DNA of 64,000 nucleotides from CBDCBA01 sp965214125 (GCA_965214125.1 CBDCBA010000007.1:53192-117191), one strand, 5' to 3'. Positions 7,623 through 16,509 are shown, counted from the first letter of the stretch. Program-made: numbers and translations. The notes: generated by a model from the letters alone, not told the origin.

Positions 7623-9890
7623 TCAGGCGGCACGGCCCAAGCCACGCGGGCTTTGCGCGGGCACCGCCAGCGGGAGGGTGAAGGCGGCGCGTGTTCCCTG
7701 GCCGGGCTGGCTTTCGAGCGAGAGCGTGCCGCCGTCGAGCTCGACGAGACGCTGCGCGACCGTCAGCCCCATGCCGCGCCGCCGCCCGGCGGCAAGGCCG
7801 CTGTAGAACGGGTCGAACGCCCGCTTCAAACCTGCCTCGTCCATGCCGATGCCGTCGTCCTCCACCCGAAGATGGACCAGATCGTCGAGACGCGCCGCCC
7901 GCACGATCACGGTGCCGCCGTCGGGTGGCGTGGCCTGCACCGCGTTCTCCAGCACGGCCGCGACCGCGCGGGTCCACTGCCGCGCGTCCACCGCCACCGC
8001 TGGTAGGTCGCGCGGCAGGTCGATTGTCAGCGTCAACCCCCGCGGCATCGCCCCGCCGAACGAGGCCGCCACGAGCTCGATCGCCGATTCGACGATCTCT
8101 CCCACATCCCCCTTTGGCGAAACGCCGTTGTGCCGGATGACCTCGGGGCGGGCGAAGCGCATGAGCTGCTCGACCATCTCACCCAACCGGCCGGCGTTCT
8201 GGTGGATCGCCAGGGCCGCCCGCTTGTGGCGCGGGTCGGTCGCCTCGCGGTAGAGCAGTTGCCCGCGGCCGCTGATGACCATCAGCGGGTTGTTCATCTC
8301 GTGCGCTGCGCCGGCGGCCATCTCGGCGACGGCCAGGAGCGAGCGATCCCGCACCGCCTGTTGCCGCAACCCCGCCATCGCCCGCGACTTCTCGGCCAAG
8401 CGATCATTCGCCGCCTGCTGCCGCTCGCGCTCGAGCACCATCTTCAAGGCGAGCGTCCACCCCTCGATCACATCGCCGCTGATCCGCACGTTCGTACCCG
8501 GCACCACGACTTCGCCGGCATCGCCGCAGTCGAGTCGCGTGCGCTCGCCGGGAAGGTGAAGGCCCGCCACCGCGTCGCTGAGGTCGGTGGCGTCGGGGAT
8601 CACCGAAAAGTCGACCTCGCCACCATCGGCCCAGGCGACCGTAGCGATACCACCTTCGCACCGGGCGAAGGCGACCGCAACCGCCGGCGACGCCGGCGTG
8701 TCGGCGCGAGCCGAAAGCAACTCGCAAGCGCTCGCGGCGATGCGCCCCAGCGCCGACCGCACCGTGGCCGCGGGCCCCACCGCTGCCGCGAGCGTGGCCA
8801 GGTGGGCGAAGCCCTGAGTCGAGTTCTGCGCCTCCCGCTGGCGTTGCTCGTGCGCGGCCGCCTCGGCCCGACGCTGCCGGCGCTCCTCCGCCAGCTTGCG
8901 CCGCGCGTCCACAAGGTGCGACTCGCTCGCCCTCAACTCGCGATCGGCCTCGGCGACAGCTTGACGGTACAGCTCGTTGTTCGTCGTACTCTCCAATCCC
9001 AGCCAGCCGACCCGCTCGCGGACGTACTCGACAAGCCCGGTTTCCACGCTCGCAACCTGCGGCTCGGCGATGCCCGTCTCGCGCAGGAGCCGGTCACGCG
9101 GCGTACCAAAGGCGTGGTTGCCGCTGTAGCCCAGATGCTGCCGCCGGACGACTTGGTCTGCCAGGCTCACCAGGTGCACCAGCGCCGGCGAGGCCACATC
9201 GAGAGTCGCCAGATCGTCGGGCGGCGTGTTGTGCAGGAAGACGACGTCGCTGAGGTGGGTCGGCAGATTCCACCGCTCCGCAAGTCGACGGCCGGCCGCC
9301 TGATGGTCGACGCCGATGATCTCGCGCTCGAGGCGGCACAGATCGCTGCGCAGCACGCCCGCCGCCTCGCAGACGCGGGCGTGGGCCTTGGGAAAGGCGA
9401 TCCGCAGGGCGAGCTTGCCAAGGTCGTGCAGCAGGCCGGCACAGAACGCCTCGCCCGGTTGAATCTTGCCGCCGGCGGGCTTGGCGTGCTCGGCGAGCAG
9501 CTCGGCCGCGGTTGCGACCGCAAGGCTGTGCCGCCAGAACCCGTCCAGCGTAAATCCCTCTACGCCCGTCGCGGGAACGTCGGCGGCGGCGCCGGACATC
9601 GCATCGACCACGCCCAGCGACAGCACGAGCGATCGCACCGCCTGCACGCCCAGCTTCACCACGGCCCGCTCGACCGTCGCGACGCTGCGCGTCCCGCTGC
9701 TGGCACGGTTGGCGGCCCCGAGCACGCGGGCGGCAACGCTGGGATCGACGGCCACGGCCTCTGTGAGGGCGCTCAGGTCGGGCGCGTCCTCGCGCGTCGC
9801 CTCCAACACCCGCACTGCCGCGGCGGGAAGCTGCGGGAGTTGATCCACCTTGCGGAGAATCAGGTCGATTTGCGCGGCATCGATGGGCAC
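7623..9890 (-). CDS. HDOD-domain sensor histidine kinase
   Basis: 755 residues. The N-terminal HDOD domain (about 1-260) contains ILRKVDQLPQLPAAAVRVLE, GVQAVRSLVLSLGVVDAM, AGLLHDLGKLALRIAFPKAH and GVDHQAAGRRLAERWNLP. A coiled coil (about 310-355, QQRRAEAAAHEQRQREAQ region) and a GAF-like block follow. The kinase core has VAEMAAGAAHEMNNPLMVISG with the phospho-acceptor His, then HATPase boxes VLENAVQATPPDGG, RVEDDGIGMDEAGL and RRRGMGLTVAQRLVELDGG. Convergent with the LOV kinase (2 bp between stops) and 80 bp upstream of the HTH-receiver gene on the same strand, so a shared pathway is likely but unproven. Confidence 0.87.
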   Translation of the reverse strand: MPIDAAQIDLILRKVDQLPQLPAAAVRVLEATREDAPDLSALTEAVAVDPSVAARVLGAANRASSGTRSVATVERAVVKLGVQAVRSLVLSLGVVDAMSGAAADVPATGVEGFTLDGFWRHSLAVATAAELLAEHAKPAGGKIQPGEAFCAGLLHDLGKLALRIAFPKAHARVCEAAGVLRSDLCRLEREIIGVDHQAAGRRLAERWNLPTHLSDVVFLHNTPPDDLATLDVASPALVHLVSLADQVVRRQHLGYSGNHAFGTPRDRLLRETGIAEPQVASVETGLVEYVRERVGWLGLESTTNNELYRQAVAEADRELRASESHLVDARRKLAEERRQRRAEAAAHEQRQREAQNSTQGFAHLATLAAAVGPAATVRSALGRIAASACELLSARADTPASPAVAVAFARCEGGIATVAWADGGEVDFSVIPDATDLSDAVAGLHLPGERTRLDCGDAGEVVVPGTNVRISGDVIEGWTLALKMVLERERQQAANDRLAEKSRAMAGLRQQAVRDRSLLAVAEMAAGAAHEMNNPLMVISGRGQLLYREATDPRHKRAALAIHQNAGRLGEMVEQLMRFARPEVIRHNGVSPKGDVGEIVESAIELVAASFGGAMPRGLTLTIDLPRDLPAVAVDARQWTRAVAAVLENAVQATPPDGGTVIVRAARLDDLVHLRVEDDGIGMDEAGLKRAFDPFYSGLAAGRRRGMGLTVAQRLVELDGGTLSLESQPGQGTRAAFTLPLAVPAQSPRGLGRAA

Positions 9891-9970
9891 GCCTGCGCAT
9901 CGGCACGCGAGAGGCGTGGCTGAACTACGCGTTGACCAAACCCGCGGCTACGCATAGACCAAACCGGCGC

Positions 9971-10540
9971 CTATACGTTGACCATGCCGGCCACGCGGCC
10001 GACGAGCGACTCGATATCAAACGGCTTTTTAATGAATTCGTCCGCTCCGCTGGCCATCAGGTCGTCGACCTCGGCCTGGTTCGCCACGCCGCTGATGATG
10101 ATGATCCGCATGTTGGCGAACTCCGGCTTCTCCTTGATCGTGCGGCAGACCACGTTGCCGTTGATGTCCGGCAGCATGTAGTCGAGCAGGATCACGTCGG
10201 GCTTGAACTCGCCCGTCAACAGCCCGGCGGCGTAGCCGGTGCTGGCGCACTGCACCTCGAAGCGGCCGTCGCGATCGAGCACGTCGGCGAAGAGCTCCAG
10301 GATCTCCGGGTCATCGTCCACCACGAGCACGCGCATCTTGCCGTGGGCCCGACCGAGGTTCTCCGGCGGGATCCCGTTCTCCTTCATGAACGCCGCCAGC
10401 GCGTCGCGCGGGATGCGGCGAAAGCGGCTGCCGGGCACGCGAAAGCCCTTCAAACGGCCGGCGTCGAAGCAGCGGATAATCGTCTGCTGGCTGACCTTGC
10501 AGATGTCGGCGGCCTCGCCGGTGGTAAACACGCTCTTCAT
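9971..10540 (-). CDS. excisionase-type HTH plus receiver-domain response regulator
   Basis: 189 residues from ATG 10540. Residues 1-58 form a MerR/excisionase-like HTH (FTTGEAADICKVSQQTIIRC, then GSRFRRIPRDALAAFM). Residues about 66-187 form a CheY-like receiver: MRVLVVDDDPEILELFADVL, phospho-acceptor Asp in DVILLDYMLPD, IIIISG and the KPF lysine. HTH first and receiver second is the reverse of usual response regulators and is common in planctomycetes. It lies downstream of the HDOD kinase gene on the same strand, the obvious candidate partner. A run of G tracts lies 87-112 bp upstream. Confidence 0.88.
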   Translation of the reverse strand: MKSVFTTGEAADICKVSQQTIIRCFDAGRLKGFRVPGSRFRRIPRDALAAFMKENGIPPENLGRAHGKMRVLVVDDDPEILELFADVLDRDGRFEVQCASTGYAAGLLTGEFKPDVILLDYMLPDINGNVVCRTIKEKPEFANMRIIIISGVANQAEVDDLMASGADEFIKKPFDIESLVGRVAGMVNV

Positions 10541-10626
10541 GGGGAGTGCCTTTCGCGTCCGCACGCCGCGGTCGGGGCGGAGGGTCGTGACGAACAGCCC
10601 AGTTTATCGGCCGTCCACTGCAACGC

Positions 10627-10652
10627 CACCCCCGCCCCCACCCCCACCCCCA
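10627..10652 (-). promoter_or_regulatory. candidate G-quadruplex upstream of the HTH-receiver gene
   Basis: On the minus strand this is four runs of five G separated by single T or C bases. That is the densest possible parallel-quadruplex pattern, and it lies on the non-template strand 87-112 bp before the start codon of the regulator. The rest of 10541-10850 shows no coding potential or clear promoter. Confidence 0.5.
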
Positions 10653-10982
10653 CGCCACCCGCGCGGGGGCGTCGCCCAACGCATCGGCGTTACAACCCGT
10701 ACGGCTTAACTTCCCGCCTCGGACGAGCCGCGCGACTACGCTTCGGTGTGACTGAAACCGGCACGGAGAAGGCGCTTCCTCCCCAACGTCCTTTTAGCGT
10801 GCGTGACCACCGAACGCCTCGCGAGGTGGGCGGTTAACGAACACTCAGATAGACCAGCTTGCGCTTTCACCTGCCCGTTGCCATGCTGCCGGCGATGAGC
10901 ACCTACTCGATGGGCCTGCGGCACAGGGTGGTCGCCGCCAAAGGCACGCTGGCTGAGGTCGGCCGACGCTTTGGTGTCGACC

Positions 10983-11002
10983 GCCGAGGGCTTGCCCTCG
11001 GC
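10983..11002. repeat. short palindrome GCCGAGGGC-TT-GCCCTCGGC inside the IS630 relic
   Basis: Perfect 9-bp stem around a central TT, at the junction where the transposase text jumps from its HTH part to SVRAGMTRLYG. The same GGGC(TT/AA)GCCC core occurs at 11115-11132, 37421-37438 and 37517-37532, always inside a transposase relic. Confidence 0.65.
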
Positions 11003-11114
11003 AACGAGTCGAGCGTCAGGGCCGGCATGACCCGCCTCTACGGCCGCAGCATGGAGGGCTCACGCTGCGTTGACTTCGCCCCCGGCGGGCGGTGGGAGAC
11101 GCACACGATGCTGA

Positions 11115-11132
11115 TTCAGGGCAAGCCCTGAA
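11115..11132. repeat. short palindrome TTCAGGGC-AA-GCCCTGAA inside the IS630 relic
   Basis: Perfect 8-bp stem around AA. It interrupts the transposase text between THTML and AIRASGVVRE and brings in a TGA stop. Confidence 0.65.
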
Positions 11133-11450
11133 CCCTCGCCGCCATCCGGGCCTCAGGCGTGGTGCGCGAAGCATCAAGGCGTCGCTGGTGGGGCCGGGGG
11201 CGGTCGACGGCGAGGTCTTCCTCGACTGGGTGAGGGATCGCCTTGCCCCGGCGCTGTCGCCGGGCAACGTGGTTGTCCACAAGGTGGCGGGCGTGGAGGA
11301 GGCGGTCAAGGCGTTGTACGAGGCGGTCGAGGCGTTGTACGAGGCGGTCGGGGCGGCGTTGGACGCGCTGACGCTGGACGCGCTGACGCCGGCCGACTGC
11401 CTCGCCTTCATCCAGAGCTGCGGGTACGGCAGGTGAAAGTACAAGCTGCT

Positions 11451-12047
11451 CTAGTCATCGGCGATTGCCGAGCGTAAGGCCTTGCGGGTGAGCTCGGCGA
11501 AGACGCCGTAGGCGAGGTGGGCGCCGAGGCCGACGAGGTGATCGCTCGTCGGCTGGTTCGTCGGCTTGGGTGACAGGCCGGTGGCGGTCATGCCGAGTTG
11601 GCGGCCCAGGAGGTAGGTTCCGACACCCAGCGGCAGGCCGTAGCCCTTCTTCAAGACGGGCAGGAGCTCGACCGCCCCGCCGTAGATCGCGCCGGCGAGC
11701 ACGCCGGTGGCACCGTGGACGATCGCCCCGCCGATGGCCTCCTCCTGCCCGGTTGCCGGGCGGCCCATCGCGGTCTCGATGGCGGCGCCGGCGGTCTCAC
11801 GCTCGGCCTCGGCCTGGGTGCGGTCGCCGTAGCTCGGCAAAGGATCATTCCGCGGCGCCTGCTTCTCGACCACCGGGTTTAATCGGTGCGAGTTGGCGTC
11901 CTCCAACTTGCCGTTCATCTTGTTCCACAGCGTGACCATCCGGCCCATGCGCAGCGAGCCGACGAACCCGCCGGCCGCGCCGGCAAGCACGCCCTTGAGC
12001 ACGTCCGGGCGGTCGCCCTGGGTGAAGCGTTCTACGAAGTCGAGCAT
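11451..12047 (-). CDS. membrane-associated hypothetical protein, possibly DUF1440/YagU-like
   Basis: 198 residues. Gly/Ala-rich hydrophobic segments are visible at VLKGVLAGAAGGFVGSLRMG (about 18-37), GGAIVHGATGVLAGAIYGGA (about 105-125) and GLGAHLAYGVFAELT (about 172-187), with a charged, conserved-looking middle (NKMNGKLEDANSHRLNPVVE). The pattern recalls DUF1440 inner-membrane proteins, but I am not certain. The stop codon TAG lies in GACTAG, and the IS630 relic is inserted at that TA. Divergent from the UbiA-like gene. Confidence 0.55.
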   Translation of the reverse strand: MLDFVERFTQGDRPDVLKGVLAGAAGGFVGSLRMGRMVTLWNKMNGKLEDANSHRLNPVVEKQAPRNDPLPSYGDRTQAEAERETAGAAIETAMGRPATGQEEAIGGAIVHGATGVLAGAIYGGAVELLPVLKKGYGLPLGVGTYLLGRQLGMTATGLSPKPTNQPTSDHLVGLGAHLAYGVFAELTRKALRSAIADD

Positions 12048-12110
12048 GCCGCGACGCTACCGCAAGACGCGCTCGGGCCGGAACGCTGCAACTGCTAGAC
12101 TCGCCGTTCC

Positions 12111-13130
12111 ATGCTCGGACGCGTCTCGAAGCAACTGCTCACCCTGCTGCAATTGACGCGGATGGCGCTGGTCTTCACGGCCCTCAGCAACGCCTTCGCG
12201 GCGCTGGCGTTGCGGTCGCTTTACACGAAGCAAAGCGTCTGGCCGGATGTCGACCTGCTCGTGGCCACCGTGGCCGTCGCGGTCGGCTTGTACGGGTACG
12301 GGATGGCGCTGAACGACATCATGGATCGCCGCCGCGACCGCCACCTCGCGCACGGCCGGCCGTTGCCCAGCGGGCGCATCGGCGTGGGCGGGGCGAGCGT
12401 CGTCGCCGGCCTCATGCTCGGCGTCGCGCTCGGCGGCGGGTGGATCTTCGTGCAGCAGGCCGACCCCGGCGATGTCTTCGGCTGGACCAGCCTCCTGCTG
12501 GTGGTCATCACCGCCGGCTTCATCACGGCCTACGACATGCTCGGCAAGTACCTTGTCTGGGCGGGGCTCTTGCTGCTCGGGCTGATCCGGTTCTTCCACG
12601 CGACGGTGCCGGCCCCGCAGTTGCCGGTGGTCTGGCACCCGCTGTGGCTATTGAACCACGTGGCGATCGTCAGCGCCGTCGCCTACCGGTGGGAGGCCAA
12701 GCGCCCGCCGCTGACGCGCCGGCAGGCGGCGTGGATCGGGCTGTCGCTCGTGGCGATGAACGTGCTGCTGGTCGGCACGATCTTCTTCCGCCGCGGCATG
12801 GGCTTCGCCGAATCGCTGAGCCTGTCGTGGGCGCTGGTTCCGCCGATCCTGCTCGCTGTCGGCTTCGCCTGGCTGGGGGCGACGATTAAGAAGCGCGCCA
12901 ACGATCGCCGCGCCGCCGGCAAGGCCCTGATCCTCTACGGCCTGCTCTGGCTCGTGCTGTACGACGCCGCCTTCGTCATCGGCTACGTCAGCCTTTGGTA
13001 TGGCCTGGCGCTGCTCGCGTTCTGGCCCGTCAGCTACGCCGCCGTGCGGGCGATGCGCGTCTGGTCGAGCATGACCGACCTTGCCCGCCGCCCCGAGTAC
13101 GTGCGCGCCGACGAGCCAAGCCGGTTCTGA
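12111..13130 (+). CDS. UbiA-family prenyltransferase
   Basis: 339 residues, about eight hydrophobic segments. The first Asp-rich motif is NDIMDRRRDRHLAHGRPLPSG (residues about 65-85), matching NDxxDxxxD of UbiA enzymes that bind prenyl diphosphate and Mg; AYDMLGKYLVWAG (about 142-154) is the likely second-motif region but lacks the full DxxxD. Such enzymes join an isoprenoid chain to an aromatic or sugar acceptor in quinone, heme O or lipid synthesis. The acceptor cannot be named. A ubiE-like gene lies 4 kb away, so quinone synthesis is a possibility. Confidence 0.75.
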   Translation: MLGRVSKQLLTLLQLTRMALVFTALSNAFAALALRSLYTKQSVWPDVDLLVATVAVAVGLYGYGMALNDIMDRRRDRHLAHGRPLPSGRIGVGGASVVAGLMLGVALGGGWIFVQQADPGDVFGWTSLLLVVITAGFITAYDMLGKYLVWAGLLLLGLIRFFHATVPAPQLPVVWHPLWLLNHVAIVSAVAYRWEAKRPPLTRRQAAWIGLSLVAMNVLLVGTIFFRRGMGFAESLSLSWALVPPILLAVGFAWLGATIKKRANDRRAAGKALILYGLLWLVLYDAAFVIGYVSLWYGLALLAFWPVSYAAVRAMRVWSSMTDLARRPEYVRADEPSRF

Positions 13131-13140
13131 CCTGGGAGGG

Positions 13141-14109
13141 CTACGCCACGTACGCCTGCACGATCGCGATGGTCGGCAAGAGCGTGAGGGGGCTCAGCAG
13201 CGTCGTCCAGAAGACGCAGTCGCCGACGAGGCGTTCGTCGCCGCCGAGTTCCATCGTGATGAGCAGCGTGTTGACCGCCGTCGGCACGCCGGCCGTCACG
13301 ATCAAGACTGCCGCCGTGGCCGGCCAAAGGTCGAACTGGCTCCCCGGCAGCAGGGCGTGGCCCGCGTAGCAAAGGCCCGCCATCACCAGCGGCGCGGCGA
13401 CGAGGCGGAGCAGCATCACGAGGCCCACCGGCTTCCAGCGCGGCCAGCGCGGGCTCGTCGCGAGCTGTGCGCCAAGGGTGACGAGCGCCACCGGCACCAG
13501 GCCCGCGGCGAGGTAGCCGGTCGTCGCGTCGAGCCACGTCGGCAGCGTCGCCGCCCCGCCATCGGCACCGATCCACCGCCAGATCATCGCCGCCGCCAGG
13601 GCGTAGATGATCGGCAGCTTCGCCATCTTCTTGAGGACGGCGAGGTGGCCGCCGCCGGTCGCGCTGCCGGCCAGGGCGAGGCCGAGGGTGAAGGTCAGGA
13701 TCGACTGCGTGCTCAGCACGAACGCCTGCACGCTGCCGCCGAAGTCGCCGTAGGCCAGCTTGGCGAGTGGGATGCCGTAGTTGCCGCTGTTGTAGATCAT
13801 CGTCGCCAGCATCGCCGCGCTGGCCGTTTGCCAACGCACGTTCGCGGCGCGGCAGACCGCGTAGGCCACCCCCGCCAGCGACAGCGATAAGATTGCCGTT
13901 GTCCCGACGATCCCCAGCATCGCCTCGCCCCCGATCTGCGCGACGGCCACCGACCGGAAGACGAAGCCGGGCACGAACAGGTAGAGGTTCAGCTTGACCA
14001 GCGTCGCCAGGTGCAGCCCGAACAGGCGCTGCAACGTCACGCCCGCGGCGATGAGCAGCAGGATCGGCAGGAGGATGTCCGTCAGGATCGTCGCGAGCGG
14101 GCCGAGCAC
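13141..14109 (-). CDS. AEC (auxin efflux carrier) family transporter
   Basis: 322 residues from GTG 14109 (VLGPLATILTDILLPILLL). About ten transmembrane segments; MIYNSGNYGIPLAKLAYGDFG is the typical crossover motif of the family, and PTWLDATTGYLAAGLVPVALVTLGAQLA and VLIVTAGVPTAVNTLLITMEL match the second half. Family members export organic acids or auxin-like anions. The frame is open upstream to 14466, but that text overlaps the divergent isomerase gene and is not membrane-like. Confidence 0.85.
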   Translation of the reverse strand: MLGPLATILTDILLPILLLIAAGVTLQRLFGLHLATLVKLNLYLFVPGFVFRSVAVAQIGGEAMLGIVGTTAILSLSLAGVAYAVCRAANVRWQTASAAMLATMIYNSGNYGIPLAKLAYGDFGGSVQAFVLSTQSILTFTLGLALAGSATGGGHLAVLKKMAKLPIIYALAAAMIWRWIGADGGAATLPTWLDATTGYLAAGLVPVALVTLGAQLATSPRWPRWKPVGLVMLLRLVAAPLVMAGLCYAGHALLPGSQFDLWPATAAVLIVTAGVPTAVNTLLITMELGGDERLVGDCVFWTTLLSPLTLLPTIAIVQAYVA

Positions 14110-14176
14110 GCGGCCACCGTAGCCACTGACCGCCCGTCGCCACCGAGTACCCGTTGACGCCGACCGCCCAGCGACG

Positions 14177-15031
14177 ATGATCGCCCTCATGTTCCAGCTC
14201 TGCGGCTTTGCCGACGAAATCGGCCCGGACCTCGACCAGCAGATCAAGGTCTGCCAAACTACGGGCGTGACCCACTTCGAACTGCGCGGCGTCGGCGGGG
14301 TCAACGTGCTCGACTTCTCCAACGACCAGAAGGCCGAGATCCGGCGCAGGCTCGATGATGCCGGCCTCGGCGTGGCGAGCATCGGCAGTCCGTGCGGCAA
14401 AAAGCCCGTCGACACGCCCGAGCCCGAGCTGCTCGACATGTTCAAAGCGGCCCTGCACATGGCCACTCACTTCGCGGCGCCGTTCATCCGCGTCTTCTCC
14501 TTCTACCCGCCCGGCGGCGAGGGGCAGGGCGATGTGGCCGACATCCGCGACCGGGCCATCGACCTGCTCGCGAAGCAGGCGGCCATCCTCGACGACAGCG
14601 GCACCGACGTCGTGATGGTCCACGAGAACGAAAAGGGCATCTACGGCGACACCGGCCAACGCTGCCTCGACCTGATGACGAGCGTCGACTCGCCCAAGCT
14701 GCGGACGGCCTTCGACTTCGCCAACTTCGTGCAGTGCGGCGAAAACCCGCTCGACAACTGGCCGCTGCTCAAGGAGTACACCGCGCACATCCACATCAAG
14801 GATGCCCGCGCCGGCAGCGGCCAGGTCGTGCCCGCGGGCCAGGGAGACGGGCACATCGGCGCGATCCTCGCCGACGCACACGCGAGCGGATACGACGGCT
14901 TCCTGTCGCTCGAGCCGCACCTGAAGGTCGCCGGACACAGCCACGGCGAGACCGGGCCCGATCTGTGGGCGACGGCGGTGAACGCGCTGCGCGACGTCTG
15001 CCGCCAACGGAACCTCCCGCTGGCAAGCTGA
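14177..15031 (+). CDS. sugar phosphate isomerase/epimerase family (xylose isomerase-like TIM barrel)
   Basis: 284 residues. Barrel-fold signatures are FELRGVGGVNVLDF near the start, FIRVFSFYPPGG, VVMVHENEKGIYGDTGQRCLD and YTAHIHIKDARAGSGQVVP, with metal-ligand Glu and His residues in HENE and HIHIKD, and GYDGFLSLEPHLK near the end. No signal peptide. Members isomerise or epimerise sugars and inositols; the substrate is unknown. An internal ATG at 14189 (MFQLCGFADE) could be the true start. A 22-bp tandem duplication covers the stop codon. Confidence 0.85.
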   Translation: MIALMFQLCGFADEIGPDLDQQIKVCQTTGVTHFELRGVGGVNVLDFSNDQKAEIRRRLDDAGLGVASIGSPCGKKPVDTPEPELLDMFKAALHMATHFAAPFIRVFSFYPPGGEGQGDVADIRDRAIDLLAKQAAILDDSGTDVVMVHENEKGIYGDTGQRCLDLMTSVDSPKLRTAFDFANFVQCGENPLDNWPLLKEYTAHIHIKDARAGSGQVVPAGQGDGHIGAILADAHASGYDGFLSLEPHLKVAGHSHGETGPDLWATAVNALRDVCRQRNLPLAS

Positions 15032-15062
15032 GGGCGCCGTGCTGGCAAGCTGAGGGCGCCGT
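15019..15062 (+). repeat. 22-bp perfect tandem duplication over a stop codon
   Basis: The unit GCTGGCAAGCTGAGGGCGCC plus GT occurs twice in a row (15019-15040 and 15041-15062). The first copy contains the last codons and TGA stop of the isomerase; the second is untranslated spacer before the RnfC-like gene. Units of similar size occur in the IS relics of this window. Confidence 0.85.
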
Positions 15063-15076
15063 AGAGTGCCCGACCC

Positions 15077-16396
15077 GTGGCGGATCGGCTGCACTTCATC
15101 GACGTCCCGCCGCCCGAGGTGATCTGGGTGCTCGGGCCGCCCGCAGACTCGCTCGAGGGCGTCGACCCGCCGGGCGAGTCGGCCCATGCCGGCCAGCGCG
15201 TGGTGGGCGCGGCCGGAACCAGCGGCGCCGGCATCGCCAGCCTCGGCGGCGCGGTCGGCCGGCCGGAGCTGCGCCGCGACACCGGCCATGTCCGGCGCCA
15301 GGCCGTGCCCATCCTCGTCGATGACGACGCCGACGCACCGCTGCCGCGCGACGAGCAGCTCCTCGACCTCGCCGCCTCCGCCACGCGCGACGGCCTGCCG
15401 CAGTGGGTCGCGCGCCTGGCCAACGGCGGCCTGCGGGCGACGCGGCGAACGGCACCCGACCTCGTCGCCCAGCTCGCCGCCTGCGGCGACCGCCCGCCCG
15501 ACCTGCTCCTCTGCCACGCCCTCGACGCCGACCCGCTGCTGCCCGTCCAGGCGCAGTGGGGCCTGCGGCAGATCGCCCCGCTACGCGACGGTCTGGCCCT
15601 GCTCGCGAAGCTGACGGCCGCGCGCGAGGTGCGCCTGGTCGTGCCCGACGCCCTCTCGCGCCGCTACGCCCGGCTGCTGCGCCGGCTGGGGCCGCTGGGT
15701 GACGTGCCCTTGCCGCGCGTCGTGTCGGTGCCCGACGCCTATCCGCAAGCGGACCCGACGCTGCTGTCGCGCACCGTGGCGGACCGATCGCTGACGCCGG
15801 GCGAGTTGCCGACCGACCGCGGCCTGTTCATCTGCGACGCCGCCGGCGCCGCGGCCGTGGGTGAAGTCGCCGGCGGCAGCCCGTGCGTGCGACGCCAGCC
15901 GGTAGGTATCCGCGATCACGTTCACGACGTGGCCGTCGCCGCCTGGGCGTGGCGCGGCACGCGCGTGGCCGACCTGCTGATGTTCCTGGGCATGCTCCAC
16001 CACGACCCCGAGCGCGGCGTCTGGGAAGGTGATGAGTCGCCGCCCAAACCCGAGCCGTTGCGTGGCGGCGACTACCTGCGGGGGATCGGGCTGGGGTACG
16101 GGTCGGTCCTCGACGGCAGCGAGTGCATGATCCACGTCGGCCGCCCCCCGGCGTTGGCGGCGCTGGACGCCCTGCCGTCGCCGTGCATTAGGTGCGGGTG
16201 GTGCCTTGAGATTTGCCCGACCGGCGTGCAGCCGACCGGCACGCTCGAGGCCGCCGCCGAAACGGGCCATCGCCGCCGCAGCCTCGCCCAGCGTCACGGC
16301 GCCGCCGCCTGCATCGGCTGCGGCCTGTGCGATCTCGTCTGCCCCAGCCGCCTGCGGCTGCACGAGGCGGCGAAGCTGGCGCAGGCGTCGCTGTGA
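15077..16396 (+). CDS. RnfC/NqrA-like protein with two [4Fe-4S] motifs
   Basis: 439 residues, GTG start. The C-terminal end has two ferredoxin-type clusters: CIRCGWCLEICPTGVQP (about 373-389) and CIGCGLCDLVCPSRL (about 415-429). The N-terminal 350 residues are soluble and follow the RnfC layout only loosely (GVDPPGESAHAGQRVVG; NUTRDGLPQ-like text is absent). RnfC is the peripheral electron-input subunit of the Rnf complex, but no other rnf or nqr gene is seen here, so the partner is unknown. A stand-alone 4Fe-4S protein derived from RnfC is the safest reading. Confidence 0.6.
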   Translation: MADRLHFIDVPPPEVIWVLGPPADSLEGVDPPGESAHAGQRVVGAAGTSGAGIASLGGAVGRPELRRDTGHVRRQAVPILVDDDADAPLPRDEQLLDLAASATRDGLPQWVARLANGGLRATRRTAPDLVAQLAACGDRPPDLLLCHALDADPLLPVQAQWGLRQIAPLRDGLALLAKLTAAREVRLVVPDALSRRYARLLRRLGPLGDVPLPRVVSVPDAYPQADPTLLSRTVADRSLTPGELPTDRGLFICDAAGAAAVGEVAGGSPCVRRQPVGIRDHVHDVAVAAWAWRGTRVADLLMFLGMLHHDPERGVWEGDESPPKPEPLRGGDYLRGIGLGYGSVLDGSECMIHVGRPPALAALDALPSPCIRCGWCLEICPTGVQPTGTLEAAAETGHRRRSLAQRHGAAACIGCGLCDLVCPSRLRLHEAAKLAQASL

Positions 16397-16434
16397 TGTG
16401 GATCCAACCATTCCTCGGCTCCTTCACATAACCC

Positions 16435-16509
16435 GACGCCGGAGCGGAAGCTCCGGGTCTGGGTGTTTGAACTGGATAGCCCCGCACCCGGAGCTTCCGC
16501 TCCGGCGTC
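16435..16509. repeat. REPIN-like paired palindrome, copy A (left of the transposase gene)
   Basis: Two perfect 24-bp inverted arms at 16435-16458 and 16486-16509, with a 27-bp spacer. Each arm itself folds: CCGGAGC-GGAA-GCTCCGG, a 7-bp stem with a GGAA tetraloop. The unit ends 24 bp before the start codon of the Y1/RAYT-type gene. Confidence 0.9.

Larger units (their letters stand above)
10895..11436 (+). pseudogene. degraded IS630 transposase
   Basis: Fragments in three frames together recall an IS630 transposase: MSTYSMGLRHRVVAAKGT (HTH start), SVRAGMTRLYGRSMEGSRC, then after a stop AIRASGVVREAS, SIKASLVGPGAVDGEVFLDW and the C-terminus LTPADCLAFIQSCGYGR. The DDE core is mostly lost. Two GGGC(TT/AA)GCCC palindromes sit inside (10983-11002, 11115-11132), and two short tandem duplications lie at 11311-11352 (21 bp) and 11360-11389 (15 bp). 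It cannot encode an active enzyme. Confidence 0.8.
10852..11451 (+). mobile_element. IS630-family insertion sequence, internally deleted relic
   Basis: About 600 bp bounded by matching ends: AGACCAGCTTG..CTTTCACCTGCC at 10851-10875 and its inverted partner at 11428-11452, 22 of 25 positions agreeing. A TA dinucleotide lies at each edge (10850-10851 and 11452-11453), the target duplication expected for IS630/Tc1-mariner elements. An intact IS630 is about 1.1 kb, so roughly half is missing. The right TA falls in the TAG stop codon of the downstream minus-strand gene. Confidence 0.8.

Noticed and set aside
13034..15517. 827-codon minus-strand open frame
   Set aside because: Runs across three genes on both strands; only shadow text.
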